DNA from: Rhodospirillales bacterium
Lineage (GTDB): Bacteria > Pseudomonadota > Alphaproteobacteria > Acetobacterales > Acetobacteraceae
NCBI GenBank assembly: GCA_017304945.1
Contig: JAFKLG010000064.1
Coordinates: forward strand, 27,624-91,623
Reading direction: 5' to 3'
DNA: 64,000 nucleotides
This document shows positions 1 to 8,627 of the stretch, in pieces. Positions within the stretch are counted from its first letter, which is position 1, and every line of letters starts with the position of its first letter. Below the pieces are notes generated by a model, which worked only from the letters and a program-made list of their open reading frames with translations, made no database searches and had not been told where the DNA came from. Both the position numbers and the translations under genes were made by a program.

Positions 1-351
1 TTCCGCGGCTTCCGCTACGAAACCGGCGTCTCGGTCACGATCTACGCCCCCGGCCGGCATGAGGAGCTGGGGCGCGGCGGTCGCTATGTCTGCGGCGACA
101 CCGAACCGGCGACGGGCCTGACCCTGTTCCCCGACGCCGTGCTGCGCGTCGCGCCCCCGCGCACGCCGCGGCCGCGCGTCTTCGTTCCGGCCGAGGCGCC
201 GCAGGCGTCCGCCGCCGCCCTGCGCGCGCGCGGGTTCGCCACCGTCGCCGCCCTCGCCCCGGTTTCCGACCCGGCTGCCGAAGCGCGCCGGCTGGGCTGC
301 ACCCATCTGTTGCGGGGTGACGACGCCGCCCCCCTGACCTCTGGAGACTGA
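1..351 (+). CDS. hisZ: ATP phosphoribosyltransferase regulatory subunit HisZ, C-terminal part
   Basis: The frame is open from the first base of the window and ends in TGA, so the 5' part lies outside. The 116 visible residues include the class II aaRS-like signature ELGRGGRYV followed by [15 protein letters not shown], as seen near the C-terminus of HisZ, a catalytically inactive HisRS paralogue. HisZ pairs with the short HisG to form the first enzyme of histidine synthesis. The stop lies 2 bp before the purA start, and hisZ-purA adjacency is common in Alphaproteobacteria. A HisS-like reading is less likely because the anticodon-binding domain is absent. Confidence 0.85.
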   Translation, partial: FRGFRYETGVSVTIYAPGRHEELGRGGRYVCGDTEPATGLTLFPDAVLRVAPPRTPRPRVFVPAEAPQASAAALRARGFATVAALAPVSDPAAEARRLGCTHLLRGDDAAPLTSGD

Positions 352-353
352 CG

Positions 354-1643
354 ATGGCCAATGTCGCCGTGATCGGCGCCCAATGGGGTGACGAGGGAAA
401 GGGCAAGGTGGTGGACTGGCTCGCCAGCCGCGCCGACGTGGTGGTGCGGTTCCAGGGCGGCCACAATGCCGGCCACACGCTGGTGGTCGGCAACCAGGTG
501 TACAAGCTGTCCCTGCTGCCCTCCGGCGTCGTCAACGGCAAGCTGGGCGTGATCGGCAATGGCGTCGTGATCGACCCCGAGGCGCTGCTGGGCGAGATCG
601 ACCGCGTCCGCTCCCAGGGTCTCGCCGTCACGCCCGCGAACCTGCGCATCGCCGAGAACGCCGCCCTGATCCTGCCGCTGCACCCGGCGCTGGACCGCGC
701 GCGGGAGACCGCGCGGGGGGAGCACAAGATCGGCACCACCGGCCGCGGCATCGGCCCGGCCTATGAGGACAAGGTCGCGCGGCGCGCCATCCGCGTCGCC
801 GATCTCGCCGAACCGGAGACGCTGTCGCACAAGCTCGACGAGCTGCTGCTGCACTACAACACGCTGCTGGCCGGCCTGGGCGTCGAGACGTTCGAGAAGC
901 AGAAGCTGCTCGACCACCTGCTGGCGCTCGCGCCGAAGATCCTGCCCTTCGCCGAACCGCTCTGGCTGCGCATGGACGAGCTGCGCCGCGCCGGCAAGCG
1001 CATCCTGTTCGAGGGCGCGCAGGCGGTGATGCTGGACGTGGACCACGGCACCTATCCGTTCGTGACCTCGTCCAACACGGTCGCGGCCACCGCCGCGTCC
1101 GGCTCCGGCCTCGGCCCCAGCGCGGTCGGGTTCGTGCTGGGGATCGCCAAGGCCTACACGACGCGCGTGGGCTCCGGCCCATTCCCCACCGAACTGCACG
1201 ATGCGACCGGGCAGTTGCTGGGCGATCGCGGGCAGGAGTTCGGCACCGTCACCGGCCGCCGCCGCCGCTGCGGCTGGTTCGACGCCGCGCTGGTGCGCCA
1301 GGGCGTGAAGGTCGGCGGCGTGCACGGGCTCGCGCTGACCAAGCTCGACGTGCTGGACGGGTTGCCGGAGCTGAAGATCTGCACCGGCTATCGGATCGAG
1401 GGCGCGCTGGTGCGCCACCTGCCGGCGGCACCGGGCGCCCAGGCGAAGGCCGCGCCCGAATACGAGGTGATGGAAGGCTGGTCCGCGTCGACCAGGGGCG
1501 CGCGGTCCTGGGCCGACCTGCCCGCACAGGCGGTCAAATACGTGCGCCGGATCGAGGAACTAGTCGAGGCGCCGGTGACCCTGCTGTCCACCAGCCCGGA
1601 GCGGGAGGACACGATCCTGATGAAGGATCCGTTCGAGGGCTGA
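354..1643 (+). CDS. purA: Adenylosuccinate synthetase
   Basis: This 429-aa protein has the normal family length. PurA joins IMP and aspartate using GTP to give adenylosuccinate, the first committed step to AMP, in the cytoplasm. Visible signatures are the N-terminal P-loop-like QWGDEGKGK (about residues 10-18), NAGHT with the catalytic His, the [14 protein letters not shown] segment, and the C-terminal guanine-binding region ending at [10 protein letters not shown]. It starts 2 bp after hisZ, so the two are probably co-transcribed. Nothing in the sequence is unusual. Confidence 0.97.
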   Translation: MANVAVIGAQWGDEGKGKVVDWLASRADVVVRFQGGHNAGHTLVVGNQVYKLSLLPSGVVNGKLGVIGNGVVIDPEALLGEIDRVRSQGLAVTPANLRIAENAALILPLHPALDRARETARGEHKIGTTGRGIGPAYEDKVARRAIRVADLAEPETLSHKLDELLLHYNTLLAGLGVETFEKQKLLDHLLALAPKILPFAEPLWLRMDELRRAGKRILFEGAQAVMLDVDHGTYPFVTSSNTVAATAASGSGLGPSAVGFVLGIAKAYTTRVGSGPFPTELHDATGQLLGDRGQEFGTVTGRRRRCGWFDAALVRQGVKVGGVHGLALTKLDVLDGLPELKICTGYRIEGALVRHLPAAPGAQAKAAPEYEVMEGWSASTRGARSWADLPAQAVKYVRRIEELVEAPVTLLSTSPEREDTILMKDPFEG

Positions 1644-1777
1644 TCGCGCGCCGGCCGGCCTGACCGCTGATCCCGGCCGGTGGTCGGGCGGGGCAGCGGG
1701 GCCACGCCGCGGGGCCGGTTTACTCCGGCGAAACCTTTGCGGCGCAGGATCGCGGGGCCGCTGCGATCCGAACCGTC

Positions 1778-3748
1778 ATGGCCCTGCCGCCCGAATCACG
1801 TCTCTTCGCGGAGCAGTTCGCAATCGAACTCGACTCCCCGCTGCTCGGCGCGGCCGGCGAGCTCACCGCCTATGCCGCGACCGATCGCCGCGCCGGGGCG
1901 CCCGATCTCATGGCGATCGCCGTGCCGCATCGTATCCCGGCTCGGTCACGCGCGCTCCAGCTCCTCGAAGGGCCGCAACCCGGTCTGCTCGGTCCGCTCG
2001 GGCATGGGGTCGGTCCGGCGCCCAACGACGAGGCGGCGTACTACGTGGTCACCCAGCGGCCCCCCGGACCGTCGCTCGCCGAGACCCTGCGGCCGTGGTC
2101 GGAAACCGCGCTGATCGAACTCGTCCTGCGCCCGGTCGCGCATGTGCTGGAGCGGTTGCAGGCGATCGGGGTCACCCATCGCGGCATCCGGCTCAACAAC
2201 GTGTTTCAGGCGCGCGACGGCCACCCGGTGATCCTGGGGCAAGCCTGGGCCACGCCCCCGGCCATGCTGCAGCCCGCGCTCTACGAGCCGCCCTATTCCG
2301 CCATGTGCCTGCCCGCCGGACGCGGGGAGGGGACGATCGCCGACGATGTCTACGCCCTGGGCGCGCTGCTCGTGGTGTTGTCGCTGGGGCAGGTGCCGGC
2401 GGTGGCGTCGGACGACACGGCGATGCTCCGCCGCAAGATCGAGGTCGGCAGCTTTCACGCGATCGCCGGCGACTCCCGCCTGCCGCCGGCGATCGCGGAT
2501 CTCGCGCGCGGCATGCTGGCCGAGGATCCCGACCACCGTCCGACCCCGGCCCTGCTGCTCGACCCGTCCGCGGCGCGCGGGCGCCGGGTGGCCGCACGGC
2601 CGCCGCGCCGCGCGCAGCGTCCGTTCCACCTCGCCGGCATGTCGGTCTGGGATACGCGGACGCTCGCCTTCGCCATGGCGATGCAGCCGGAACAAGGGCT
2701 GCAGGCGATGGTCAGCGGCACCGTGACGCAGTGGCTGCGCCGTGGGCTGGGGGATGCCGGCATGGGCTCCCGGCTGGATGAGATGATGCGCCACCGCGTC
2801 GGCGACGGCGCGGCCGAACGCGGTGCGGATGCCTTCGCGGTGATGCGCATGGTGGTCATGCTGGATCCGCTCGCTCCGCTCTGCTGGCGCGGGATCGCGC
2901 TGTGGCCGGATGGGCTGGGTGCCGCACTGGCCGCGGCGATCGGCGTCGACTCCCATGCCATGGCGCGGCTCGACGAGATCGTCGCCACCGAGGCGATCGC
3001 GAGCTGGGCGATGCTGCGCCAGGACCACTGCGATTACGGCCTGCTGCGGATGGAGGCGCGCCAGCATCGCGCGCTGGTGCAGATTCGGGGGCCGGCGGGC
3101 GGGTTGCTGCGTCTCGCCTACACGCTGTGTCCGCTGCTGCCCTGCGGCAGCCCGCTGGTGGCGGCGCGCTCGCCGGTCGGCGCGGCGGACATGCCGCCCG
3201 CGCTGGAGCGCGCGGCGAAGACGGTGGACATCAAGACCCCGCCGGTGGATGCGCATATCGCGGCATTCCTTGCCGCCCGCTCGGAACGCCGGCTCGAGGC
3301 CGAGACCAACGGGCTGGTCGGCAATGGGGACGAGAACGGGGTGGCATTGGCGCGGCTGCGGCTGCTCGCGCAATTGCAGCTCCGCTACTACCAGAAGCCG
3401 CTGCCCGCCTTGTGCGCCTGGGTCGGCAGCCATTGCCAGCCGCTGATCGATTCGTGGCAGAACCGGCCGCGCCGCGCCGCGCTGGAGACGAAGCTGAAGG
3501 ATCTGACCGCGGCGGGGTTCCTGCCCCCGATCGTCGGCCTGTTCGAGGACGCGGCCGCCCGCGCGGAGGATGCTCTCGGCGCGCAGCAGGCCGCCCTGGC
3601 CGTTGCGCAGATCGACGTGGAACTCGCGCAGATCGCGGCGGCGGGGGAGGAGCGGGCAATGACGGCGCGTCGGATCGGGCAGGAGATCGCGGCCGGGGCC
3701 GGGCTGCTGGCGCTGGCGAGCGTGCTCGCCATGACCGCGTTCGGGTGA
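1778..3748 (+). CDS. Protein kinase-like protein with degenerate catalytic motifs (probable pseudokinase), C-terminal membrane anchor
   Basis: This 656-aa protein has a Ser/Thr-kinase-like N-terminal half. The catalytic loop reads THRGIRLNN (residues 133-141), so the Asp of HRD is Gly although the Asn is kept. The DFG position reads LGQ (153-155), and no clear VAxK lysine is visible around residues 45-55. The structural DVYALG motif (190-195, subdomain IX) is intact. Residues 270-630 form a helical region with no family I recognise. Residues about 634-656 are a hydrophobic tail, consistent with a C-terminal anchor. An ATG at 1778 is used. A small membrane gene follows 6 bp downstream and probably forms a pair with it. 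It may act as a scaffold or ligand-sensing pseudoenzyme; its role is unknown. Confidence 0.85.
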   Translation: MALPPESRLFAEQFAIELDSPLLGAAGELTAYAATDRRAGAPDLMAIAVPHRIPARSRALQLLEGPQPGLLGPLGHGVGPAPNDEAAYYVVTQRPPGPSLAETLRPWSETALIELVLRPVAHVLERLQAIGVTHRGIRLNNVFQARDGHPVILGQAWATPPAMLQPALYEPPYSAMCLPAGRGEGTIADDVYALGALLVVLSLGQVPAVASDDTAMLRRKIEVGSFHAIAGDSRLPPAIADLARGMLAEDPDHRPTPALLLDPSAARGRRVAARPPRRAQRPFHLAGMSVWDTRTLAFAMAMQPEQGLQAMVSGTVTQWLRRGLGDAGMGSRLDEMMRHRVGDGAAERGADAFAVMRMVVMLDPLAPLCWRGIALWPDGLGAALAAAIGVDSHAMARLDEIVATEAIASWAMLRQDHCDYGLLRMEARQHRALVQIRGPAGGLLRLAYTLCPLLPCGSPLVAARSPVGAADMPPALERAAKTVDIKTPPVDAHIAAFLAARSERRLEAETNGLVGNGDENGVALARLRLLAQLQLRYYQKPLPALCAWVGSHCQPLIDSWQNRPRRAALETKLKDLTAAGFLPPIVGLFEDAAARAEDALGAQQAALAVAQIDVELAQIAAAGEERAMTARRIGQEIAAGAGLLALASVLAMTAFG

Positions 3749-3754
3749 GGGGCG

Positions 3755-4204
3755 ATGGCGCGGGCGCAGCGGCAGCCGAAGCGGCATTCCCTGGTCTGGC
3801 TGCAGGGCCTCGCCTGCGGCGCGCTGGCGGCGCTGGTGCCGTCGCTCGCGCTGATGGTGGGGATCCTGCTGGGCCCGGGGCTGGTCACGCTGGTGCTGGA
3901 TCAGGAACCGACCAAGCCGGTCGCGCGGGCGGTGCTGCTGTGCGGCGTCGCGGCGATCGTGGACCCGATTCGCCAGCTCTGGAGTGCGGGGCACGGCTTG
4001 GAGGCGAGCCTGGCGCTGGCGGGGGACCTGCGTGTGGTCGGGGCGGCCTGGAGCGCGGCGGCGGCGGGGTGGCTGCTGGCGGAGCTGGCCCCGGTGGTGG
4101 TGCGGGTGGTGCTGGAGGCGGGCGGGCGGGCGCGCGCGGTCCAGTTGCGGGCGGCGCGGGCACGGCTGGCTGAGCAGTGGGGGCTGCCCGCGGGGGAGGG
4201 GTGA
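3755..4204 (+). CDS. Small integral membrane protein of unknown function
   Basis: This 149-aa protein has a basic N-terminus (MARAQRQPKRHS) followed by two closely spaced hydrophobic stretches (about 14-48 and 54-72). A third lies at about 88-120, and the tail is Arg/Ala-rich and probably cytoplasmic. It begins 6 bp after the kinase-like gene, which suggests one transcript and a shared membrane complex. I do not recognise a family. Codon use matches the neighbours, which supports a real gene. Confidence 0.65.
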   Translation: MARAQRQPKRHSLVWLQGLACGALAALVPSLALMVGILLGPGLVTLVLDQEPTKPVARAVLLCGVAAIVDPIRQLWSAGHGLEASLALAGDLRVVGAAWSAAAAGWLLAELAPVVVRVVLEAGGRARAVQLRAARARLAEQWGLPAGEG

Positions 4205-4304
4205 GGGCGGGGCCGGGCCCGGCCTGAACATTGGGAGGGTGGAGTCGCGGCGCCCGGCCTGAACGAGTTGAGGTCGGCGGGCGTCCGGGACCGAAAGCCG
4301 CATT

Positions 4305-4331
4305 CCGCTTCCGCGTGTGGCGAGGAAGCGG
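4305..4331 (-). terminator. Possible hairpin downstream of rpoH
   Basis: An 8-bp perfect inverted repeat (CCGCTTCC at 4305-4312 and GGAAGCGG at 4324-4331, 11-nt loop) lies about 60 bp beyond the rpoH stop. There is no T-run on either strand, so a classic intrinsic terminator is not shown. It could be a weak terminator or an mRNA 3' stabilising stem. Confidence 0.25.
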
Positions 4332-4390
4332 CTGTACAGACGCGTCGCCCCGCCCGCCCCGCTGAACACGGGGCGAGAGGTTCGGCGGTG

Positions 4391-5296
4391 TCAGTGCGCC
4401 GTGGCGAGCTGGCGCGCGGCGGCGTTCTGGCGACGTTCGGCGATCTGCGCCTTCATCGCCTTCTGCAGCTTCTCGAACGCGCGCACCTCGATCTGGCGCA
4501 CCCGCTCACGGGAGATGTTGTACTGCTGGGACAGATCCTCGAGCGTGGTCGGATTGTCCTTCAGGCGCCGCTCGATCAGGATGTGCCGCTCACGGTCGTT
4601 CAGGGTCTTGAGCGCGGTGGCGAGCAGGGCCTTGCGGCCGGTCATCTCCTCACGATCGGCGATCGTGGTCTCCTGGCTCTCCGACTCGTCGACCAGCCAG
4701 TCCTGCCACTCGCCTTCCGAGTCCTGACGGACCGGCGCGTTCAGGCTGTGGTCCGGCGCGGCGAGGCGGCGGTTCATGCTGACCACGTCCTGCTCCGGCA
4801 CGTCGAGCATGGTCGCGATCTTGGTCACCTGCTCCGGCTGGAGGTCGCCGTCCTCGATCGCCTGCATCTGCCCCTTGAGGCGGCGCAGGTTGAAGAACAG
4901 CTTCTTCTGGGCGGCAGTGGTGCCCATCTTCACCAGCGACCAGGAGTGCAGGATGTATTCCTGGATCGCGGCGCGGATCCACCACATGGCGTAGGTGGCG
5001 AGGCGGAAGCCACGGTCCGGATCGAACCGCTTCACCGCCTGCATCATGCCGACATTGCCCTCGCTGATCAGCTCACCGACCGGCAGGCCGTAGCCGCGAT
5101 AGCCCATGGCAATTTTCGCGACGAGTCGCAGATGGGAGGTGACAAGCTTGTGGGCCGCCTCCATATCCTGGTGATCACGCCAGCGACGGGAGAGGTCGAG
5201 TTCCTCCTCCGGCGACAGCATGGGGAACTTGCGGATCTCCTGGAGATACCGCGACAGGTTGCCCTCGGGGGCGATGTTCAAGACGGCAGAGGCCAC
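4391..5296 (-). CDS. rpoH: Heat-shock RNA polymerase sigma factor RpoH (sigma-32)
   Basis: This 301-aa sigma-70 family protein directs RNA polymerase to heat-shock promoters. Region 2 spans roughly residues 45-123, with the core-binding and -10 recognition helices (SEGNVGMMQAVKRFDPDRGFRLATYAMWW, given here only as a landmark around 78-106 and split as SEGNVGMM, FDPDRGFRLA, TYAMWW). The RpoH box QKKLFFNLRR (130-139) separates it from the housekeeping sigma. The C-terminal region 4 HTH contains ISRERVRQIE. The gene lies downstream of rluD on the same strand with a 302-bp gap that carries its own promoter. Confidence 0.97.
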   Translation of the reverse strand: MASAVLNIAPEGNLSRYLQEIRKFPMLSPEEELDLSRRWRDHQDMEAAHKLVTSHLRLVAKIAMGYRGYGLPVGELISEGNVGMMQAVKRFDPDRGFRLATYAMWWIRAAIQEYILHSWSLVKMGTTAAQKKLFFNLRRLKGQMQAIEDGDLQPEQVTKIATMLDVPEQDVVSMNRRLAAPDHSLNAPVRQDSEGEWQDWLVDESESQETTIADREEMTGRKALLATALKTLNDRERHILIERRLKDNPTTLEDLSQQYNISRERVRQIEVRAFEKLQKAMKAQIAERRQNAAARQLATAH

Positions 5297-5478
5297 GGAC
5301 GGCTCCTTTCGTCGCCAGCTTGTTCTTGCCCACGACGGCGCAAGACTGAGGCTGGAATGTGACTGAGGCTGGTCGGGATGCAGGATGGGACTTCACGTCC
5401 CGGCGACATGCCCCATCCTGGCGGCGGTGTTACCGGACGACCCCATCGGGGCAGGGCACCTCCCGCCCCGACGCGGAT

Positions 5479-5507
5479 CTTATACCGGACCGATTTGGTC
5501 CTGTCAA
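5479..5507 (-). promoter_or_regulatory. Sigma-70-type promoter for rpoH
   Basis: On the minus strand the rluD-rpoH gap contains TTGACA (complement of 5502-5507), exactly 17 bp, then TATAAG (complement of 5479-5484). This is a near-consensus -35/-10 pair about 180 nt upstream of the rpoH ATG. It implies rpoH can be transcribed independently of rluD, with a long 5' leader. I saw nothing coding in the rest of the 302-bp gap. Confidence 0.6.
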
Positions 5508-5598
5508 GATTACTAACCGGTTACCTGGCGGACGGACTTGCGTCATGGCTCTCCTCCATCTCGCTGGTCCCGATGACGTGCGTCCGGACCCGTTCCGG

Positions 5599-6588
5599 TC
5601 AGGCCGTCGCGGCATCGAGCGCCGTGAGGAGACCTTGCATGTCCGGCGGCAGCGCGGTCTGGAAGGAAAGCGGCGCTCCGGTCCTGGGGTGGGAAAATCC
5701 CAATCGCGCCGCATGCAGCGCCTGGCGCGGGAAATCGAGCAGGGCGGTGCGGGCCGGCTGGGGGAGTGATTTGGCGATGGCGGGGATCCGCCGCAAGTAG
5801 AGCGGGTCGCCGACGATCGGGTGACCCCGGCTCGACAGATGGACGCGGATCTGGTGGGTCCGCCCGGTCGCCAACCGACACTCGAGCAGGGCGACCGCCG
5901 CGGCCCAGGCCTGCAGCGTGCGATAGCGGGTCAGTGCCGGCTTGCCGCCCGCCGTCACCAGCGCCATCCGCTTGCGGTCCCGCTTGTCGCGGCCGATCGC
6001 GCCTTCGATCTCGCCGGCGCCGGGCGTGGGCAGGCCCCAGCACAGCGCGAGATAGGCGCGGTCGAGGTCACGCGCGGCAAAGGCGGCGGTGAGCTTGTCG
6101 TTGGCGAGCTGGGTCTTGGCGACCACCATCACCCCGGACGTGTCCTTGTCGAGCCGGTGCACGATCCCCGGCCGCCGCTCCGCCCCGATGCCGGTGAAGT
6201 CCGGTCCGCAATGCGCGAGCAGGGCGTTCACCAGCGTGCCGTCCGGATTTCCGGGCGCCGGGTGCACGACCAGCCCGGCCGGCTTGTCCAGCACGATCAG
6301 GTCGGCGTCCTCATACAGGATGGCGAGCGGAATCGATTGCGGTTCGGGCCGCGCGGGCTCGGGTGCGGGCAGGTGGAGCGTATACTCGGCACCAGGCTTC
6401 ACCGGATCCGCCGGCTCCCGCACCACGCGGCCGTCGCGGCTGGCACGGCCCTCCTCGATCAGCGTCTTGACGCGGGAGCGCGACAGCGTGCCGATGGCGT
6501 CCGCCAGGAATCGGTCGAGCCGCTGTCCGGCTGCGGCCGGGTCGGCGGTGATCTGGAACGGCGGCGGTTCTGGCGACGGACCTGGCAT
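5599..6588 (-). CDS. rluD: Large-subunit rRNA pseudouridine synthase, RluD/RluA family
   Basis: This 329-aa cytoplasmic enzyme isomerises uridines in 23S rRNA. The N-terminal S4 RNA-binding domain (about 20-75) begins [12 protein letters not shown]. The RluA catalytic motif HRLDKDTSG is at residues 144-152, with the nucleophilic Asp at 147. The C-terminal half carries the family motif [10 protein letters not shown]. The order rluD then rpoH is frequent in Alphaproteobacteria. RluD (positions 1911/1915/1917) is the most likely subfamily, but RluC cannot be excluded from sequence alone. Confidence 0.93.
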   Translation of the reverse strand: MPGPSPEPPPFQITADPAAAGQRLDRFLADAIGTLSRSRVKTLIEEGRASRDGRVVREPADPVKPGAEYTLHLPAPEPARPEPQSIPLAILYEDADLIVLDKPAGLVVHPAPGNPDGTLVNALLAHCGPDFTGIGAERRPGIVHRLDKDTSGVMVVAKTQLANDKLTAAFAARDLDRAYLALCWGLPTPGAGEIEGAIGRDKRDRKRMALVTAGGKPALTRYRTLQAWAAAVALLECRLATGRTHQIRVHLSSRGHPIVGDPLYLRRIPAIAKSLPQPARTALLDFPRQALHAARLGFSHPRTGAPLSFQTALPPDMQGLLTALDAATA

Positions 6589-6633
6589 GAGCGGCCGATA
6601 GCGCGATGGATGCGGGCGGGGAAGGGACGGCGG

Positions 6634-6942
6634 ATGGGTGACGGGATGCGCGCGGTCAAGATCGCGGCGGTGGTGATGGGCGTGCTGATCCTGCTGGGCA
6701 CCGCGGGGCTGATCACCGCGCTGGTGCTGCGCAAGCCCGGTCCGACCGCCACGCCGGTTGCCGCGGCGCTGCCGGCGACGTTCGATGCGCGGCTGGACGA
6801 GCCGGACGGCAGCCGGATCCTGGGCGTTGCCGCGGCGGGGGATCGGATCGCCGTGGCGCTGACCGGCGGCGGGCCGGACCGGGTGGTGCTGGTCGATCCG
6901 CGCACCGGCGGGGTGGCCGGACGGATTTCGCTGCGCCGGTGA
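6634..6942 (+). CDS. Small single-pass membrane protein (DUF6476-like)
   Basis: This 102-aa protein starts at ATG 6634 after a GAAGGGA ribosome site (6621-6627); ATG 6646 is a possible alternative. The N-terminus MRAVKIAAVVMGVLILLG continues into one transmembrane helix (about residues 9-29). A short extracytoplasmic domain with alternating strands follows, ending VVLVDPRTGGVAGRISLRR. A divergent neighbour of rluD with this architecture is typical of alphaproteobacteria and resembles what is called DUF6476. That assignment is from memory of the family. Function is unknown. Confidence 0.62.
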   Translation: MGDGMRAVKIAAVVMGVLILLGTAGLITALVLRKPGPTATPVAAALPATFDARLDEPDGSRILGVAAAGDRIAVALTGGGPDRVVLVDPRTGGVAGRISLRR

Positions 6943-6997
6943 GGAACGGGTGTTGAGCTTCCCACGGTTCTGCCCTACAAGGCGCCCCTCGGCCGCG

Positions 6998-7073
6998 GTC
7001 CCGTTCGTCTAGAGGCCTAGGACAGTGCCCTCTCACGGCACCAACAGGGGTTCGAATCCCCTACGGGACGCCA
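6998..7073 (+). tRNA. tRNA-Glu (anticodon CTC)
   Basis: This 76-nt cloverleaf has acceptor arms GTCCCGT and ACGGGAC, a discriminator G and an encoded CCA. The anticodon stem GTGCC/GGCAC carries the loop CTCTCAC, giving anticodon CTC. The T arm is AGGGG-TTCGAAT-CCCCT. The 3' end is the integration site of the adjacent mobile element, and the gene is left intact. Confidence 0.97.
7057..7073 (+). repeat. attL: 17-bp direct repeat at the tRNA-Glu 3' end
   Basis: TCCCCTACGGGACGCCA at 7057-7073 is the T-arm/acceptor end of tRNA-Glu including CCA. It is repeated identically at 18364-18380, and the sequences diverge on both sides of the core. With a tyrosine integrase just inside the far copy, this is the expected core attachment site left by site-specific integration. 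Confidence 0.88.
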
Positions 7074-7248
7074 AGCCGAAATAATCCAACTAAGTGACTG
7101 ATATAGCGAACAGATTATCAGTCTGATCGCGAACTGCTCCCATTGGTGCTCCCATCTGTTTGATTGCACTAGTGGCGCGGTCTTGTTTGGGCGGAGGGCC
7201 TGCGCGCAGTATCCCTCTGTATCGATTCGATGTCTGTCGGGGTGCGTC

Positions 7249-7437
7249 ATGGGCGACAAACCGAAGGATCCTCGGGAGAGCACCGGCTATCAGCCCGCGC
7301 GCCCGAGTCGTGAACAGAGCAGCTATCCTTTCCCCGCTCCGCGTGATCGTCCATCACCACCCGGCCGCGGCGCAGGCTCCGGCAACCAGCAAACCAAGGA
7401 CGGGGGCGGCGGCCAGCCCGTAAAGCGAAAACCGTAA
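7249..7437 (+). CDS. Possible 62-aa proline-rich small protein
   Basis: ATG 7249 opens a 62-codon frame rich in Pro, Gly, Ser and basic residues (MGDKPKDPRESTGYQPARPS at the N-terminus). A weak GGGGTG lies upstream. Its last 84 bp overlap, antisense, the end of the membrane-protein gene at 7354-7854. There is no domain or membrane segment. It is the only rightward frame at this end of the element, and could be a chance frame. Confidence 0.3.
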   Translation: MGDKPKDPRESTGYQPARPSREQSSYPFPAPRDRPSPPGRGAGSGNQQTKDGGGGQPVKRKP

Positions 7438-7854
7438 ATGGGCGGCCGCAGCTGTCAGCCGCAAACTATTCTCTTCGATGCCTTCTCCCATCCCTTCCGC
7501 CAAGGCATAGAATGTCTGCGCGGTGTCCTCGTCAGCGGGACGGTTCAAGATCTCTTCGGGAGCGAACCCAGCCGTTGTGAGCACCCCTGGGAGGAGCACT
7601 CGGCAGGCCAAGACGCCGACAGTGATCAGGTCTGCCGCGACTATCAGCGCCGCGAGTTGGAACCGGGCTGGCGCGCTGTGACCGAAGGCGACTGTTAGGG
7701 CTGCCGCTGTCCCCGCCACGGACCACCCGACGATCGATGTCGCTCGCGCCTCTGCGGCTCTAAGCGCTAGAGCCTGTGCCACCAAACGGACCTCAGCACA
7801 CCGAACAGCTTCGCGCCCCCTGGCGGTATAGATGTCCGCATCTTGCGCGGTCAC
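7354..7854 (-). CDS. Three-helix membrane protein, element cargo
   Basis: This 166-aa protein starts at GTG 7854 behind a strong GGAGG site. It has a soluble N-terminal helix (1-38), a transmembrane hairpin (about 41-57 and 67-91), an acidic cytoplasmic stretch (PADEDTAQTFYALAEGMGEG), and a third helix at the C-terminus (about 143-165). It begins 23 bp after the DUF6680-like gene and is surely in the same transcript. The layout resembles small membrane effectors that accompany sensors in phage defence, but I recognise no named family. Superinfection exclusion or another accessory role is possible. Confidence 0.68.
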   Translation of the reverse strand: MTAQDADIYTARGREAVRCAEVRLVAQALALRAAEARATSIVGWSVAGTAAALTVAFGHSAPARFQLAALIVAADLITVGVLACRVLLPGVLTTAGFAPEEILNRPADEDTAQTFYALAEGMGEGIEENSLRLTAAAAHLRFSLYGLAAAPVLGLLVAGACAAAGW

Positions 7855-7877
7855 GGTCGGTCCTCCGTCGAGGTGAA

Positions 7878-8561
7878 CTACCCCTTACTGACCCCACCAT
7901 TAATCGAGACGGGGATTCCTGCTTCTGTCGAGAGAGCCTCCAGCAGTTTGCGCTGAGCGGCGATCTGGAGTGATAGCGCCTCTTGAGAGACCGGGAAGCT
8001 CACCACATCCATACGCAGAGGTCGGCTGCCGGAGAGCACGTCGGCGAGGCCATCCTGTATTTTCCTGGTCAGCAGGTCCGCGTCGCCGTGCGCCTTCGGC
8101 CAATACACACCTCTCACAAGTTGGGCTCGGTCGAAATGGAACCGAAGGCACTTGGATAGCGAGTACAGCAGATCAACAAAGGATTCGCTGCATCGCCGAT
8201 CCCAATCCTCGACCCACGCTGCGGTAGCCTCCGCCTTACCCTCAAACTTTGCCGGAACGCGCTCGCTCAGCCGCGCCAAGTGTTCGCGCCAAGCATCCGA
8301 TACCGCCCGCTCCCCGACCTGCTGCCACTCGAAACCGAAAAAGCGTCGACCGCTGAACTCGATGTCGATCCGGTTGAGTGCCTGTACGTGCTCCGGCGCT
8401 ACTCGGGTCGCTCTCGTCGCCATCAGTACGACGAAAATCTCTCGTCGTCTTCGCGTCCTTTCAGTGGCGCGTTCGATAAACTTTTGAGCTTGGATCGCCA
8501 GCACCGGACCCAGGAGGGTCGCGCCAACAAGGCAGGTGTCGCTGAAACTCAGGCCGAACAT
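7878..8561 (-). CDS. DUF6680-like protein, element cargo
   Basis: From ATG 8561 this is 227 aa; GTG 8582 is an alternative start adding 7 residues. A short hydrophobic N-terminus (about residues 4-22) is followed by a basic helix KFIERATERTRRRR and the block FVVLMATRATRVAPEHVQAL. NRIDIEFSG comes next, a pattern I associate with DUF6680. The middle is helical with WVEDWDRRC. This suggests a membrane-tethered cytoplasmic protein. It is first in a two-gene unit with the membrane protein downstream. Function is not established; its position next to attL is where satellites and prophages usually carry cargo. Confidence 0.78.
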   Translation of the reverse strand: MFGLSFSDTCLVGATLLGPVLAIQAQKFIERATERTRRRREIFVVLMATRATRVAPEHVQALNRIDIEFSGRRFFGFEWQQVGERAVSDAWREHLARLSERVPAKFEGKAEATAAWVEDWDRRCSESFVDLLYSLSKCLRFHFDRAQLVRGVYWPKAHGDADLLTRKIQDGLADVLSGSRPLRMDVVSFPVSQEALSLQIAAQRKLLEALSTEAGIPVSINGGVSKG

Positions 8562-8627
8562 ATGTTGCGTTCTAGAAAACACTGTCCGGTGTCGGCAAGA
8601 GCATTGTTCGTTCTCCCCCAGGGGATG

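Noticed and set aside
1946..4369. An 807-codon minus-strand frame opposite the kinase-like gene
   Set aside because: It is an antisense shadow rich in Arg, Gln and His without domain features; the plus-strand frame has clear kinase-fold motifs.
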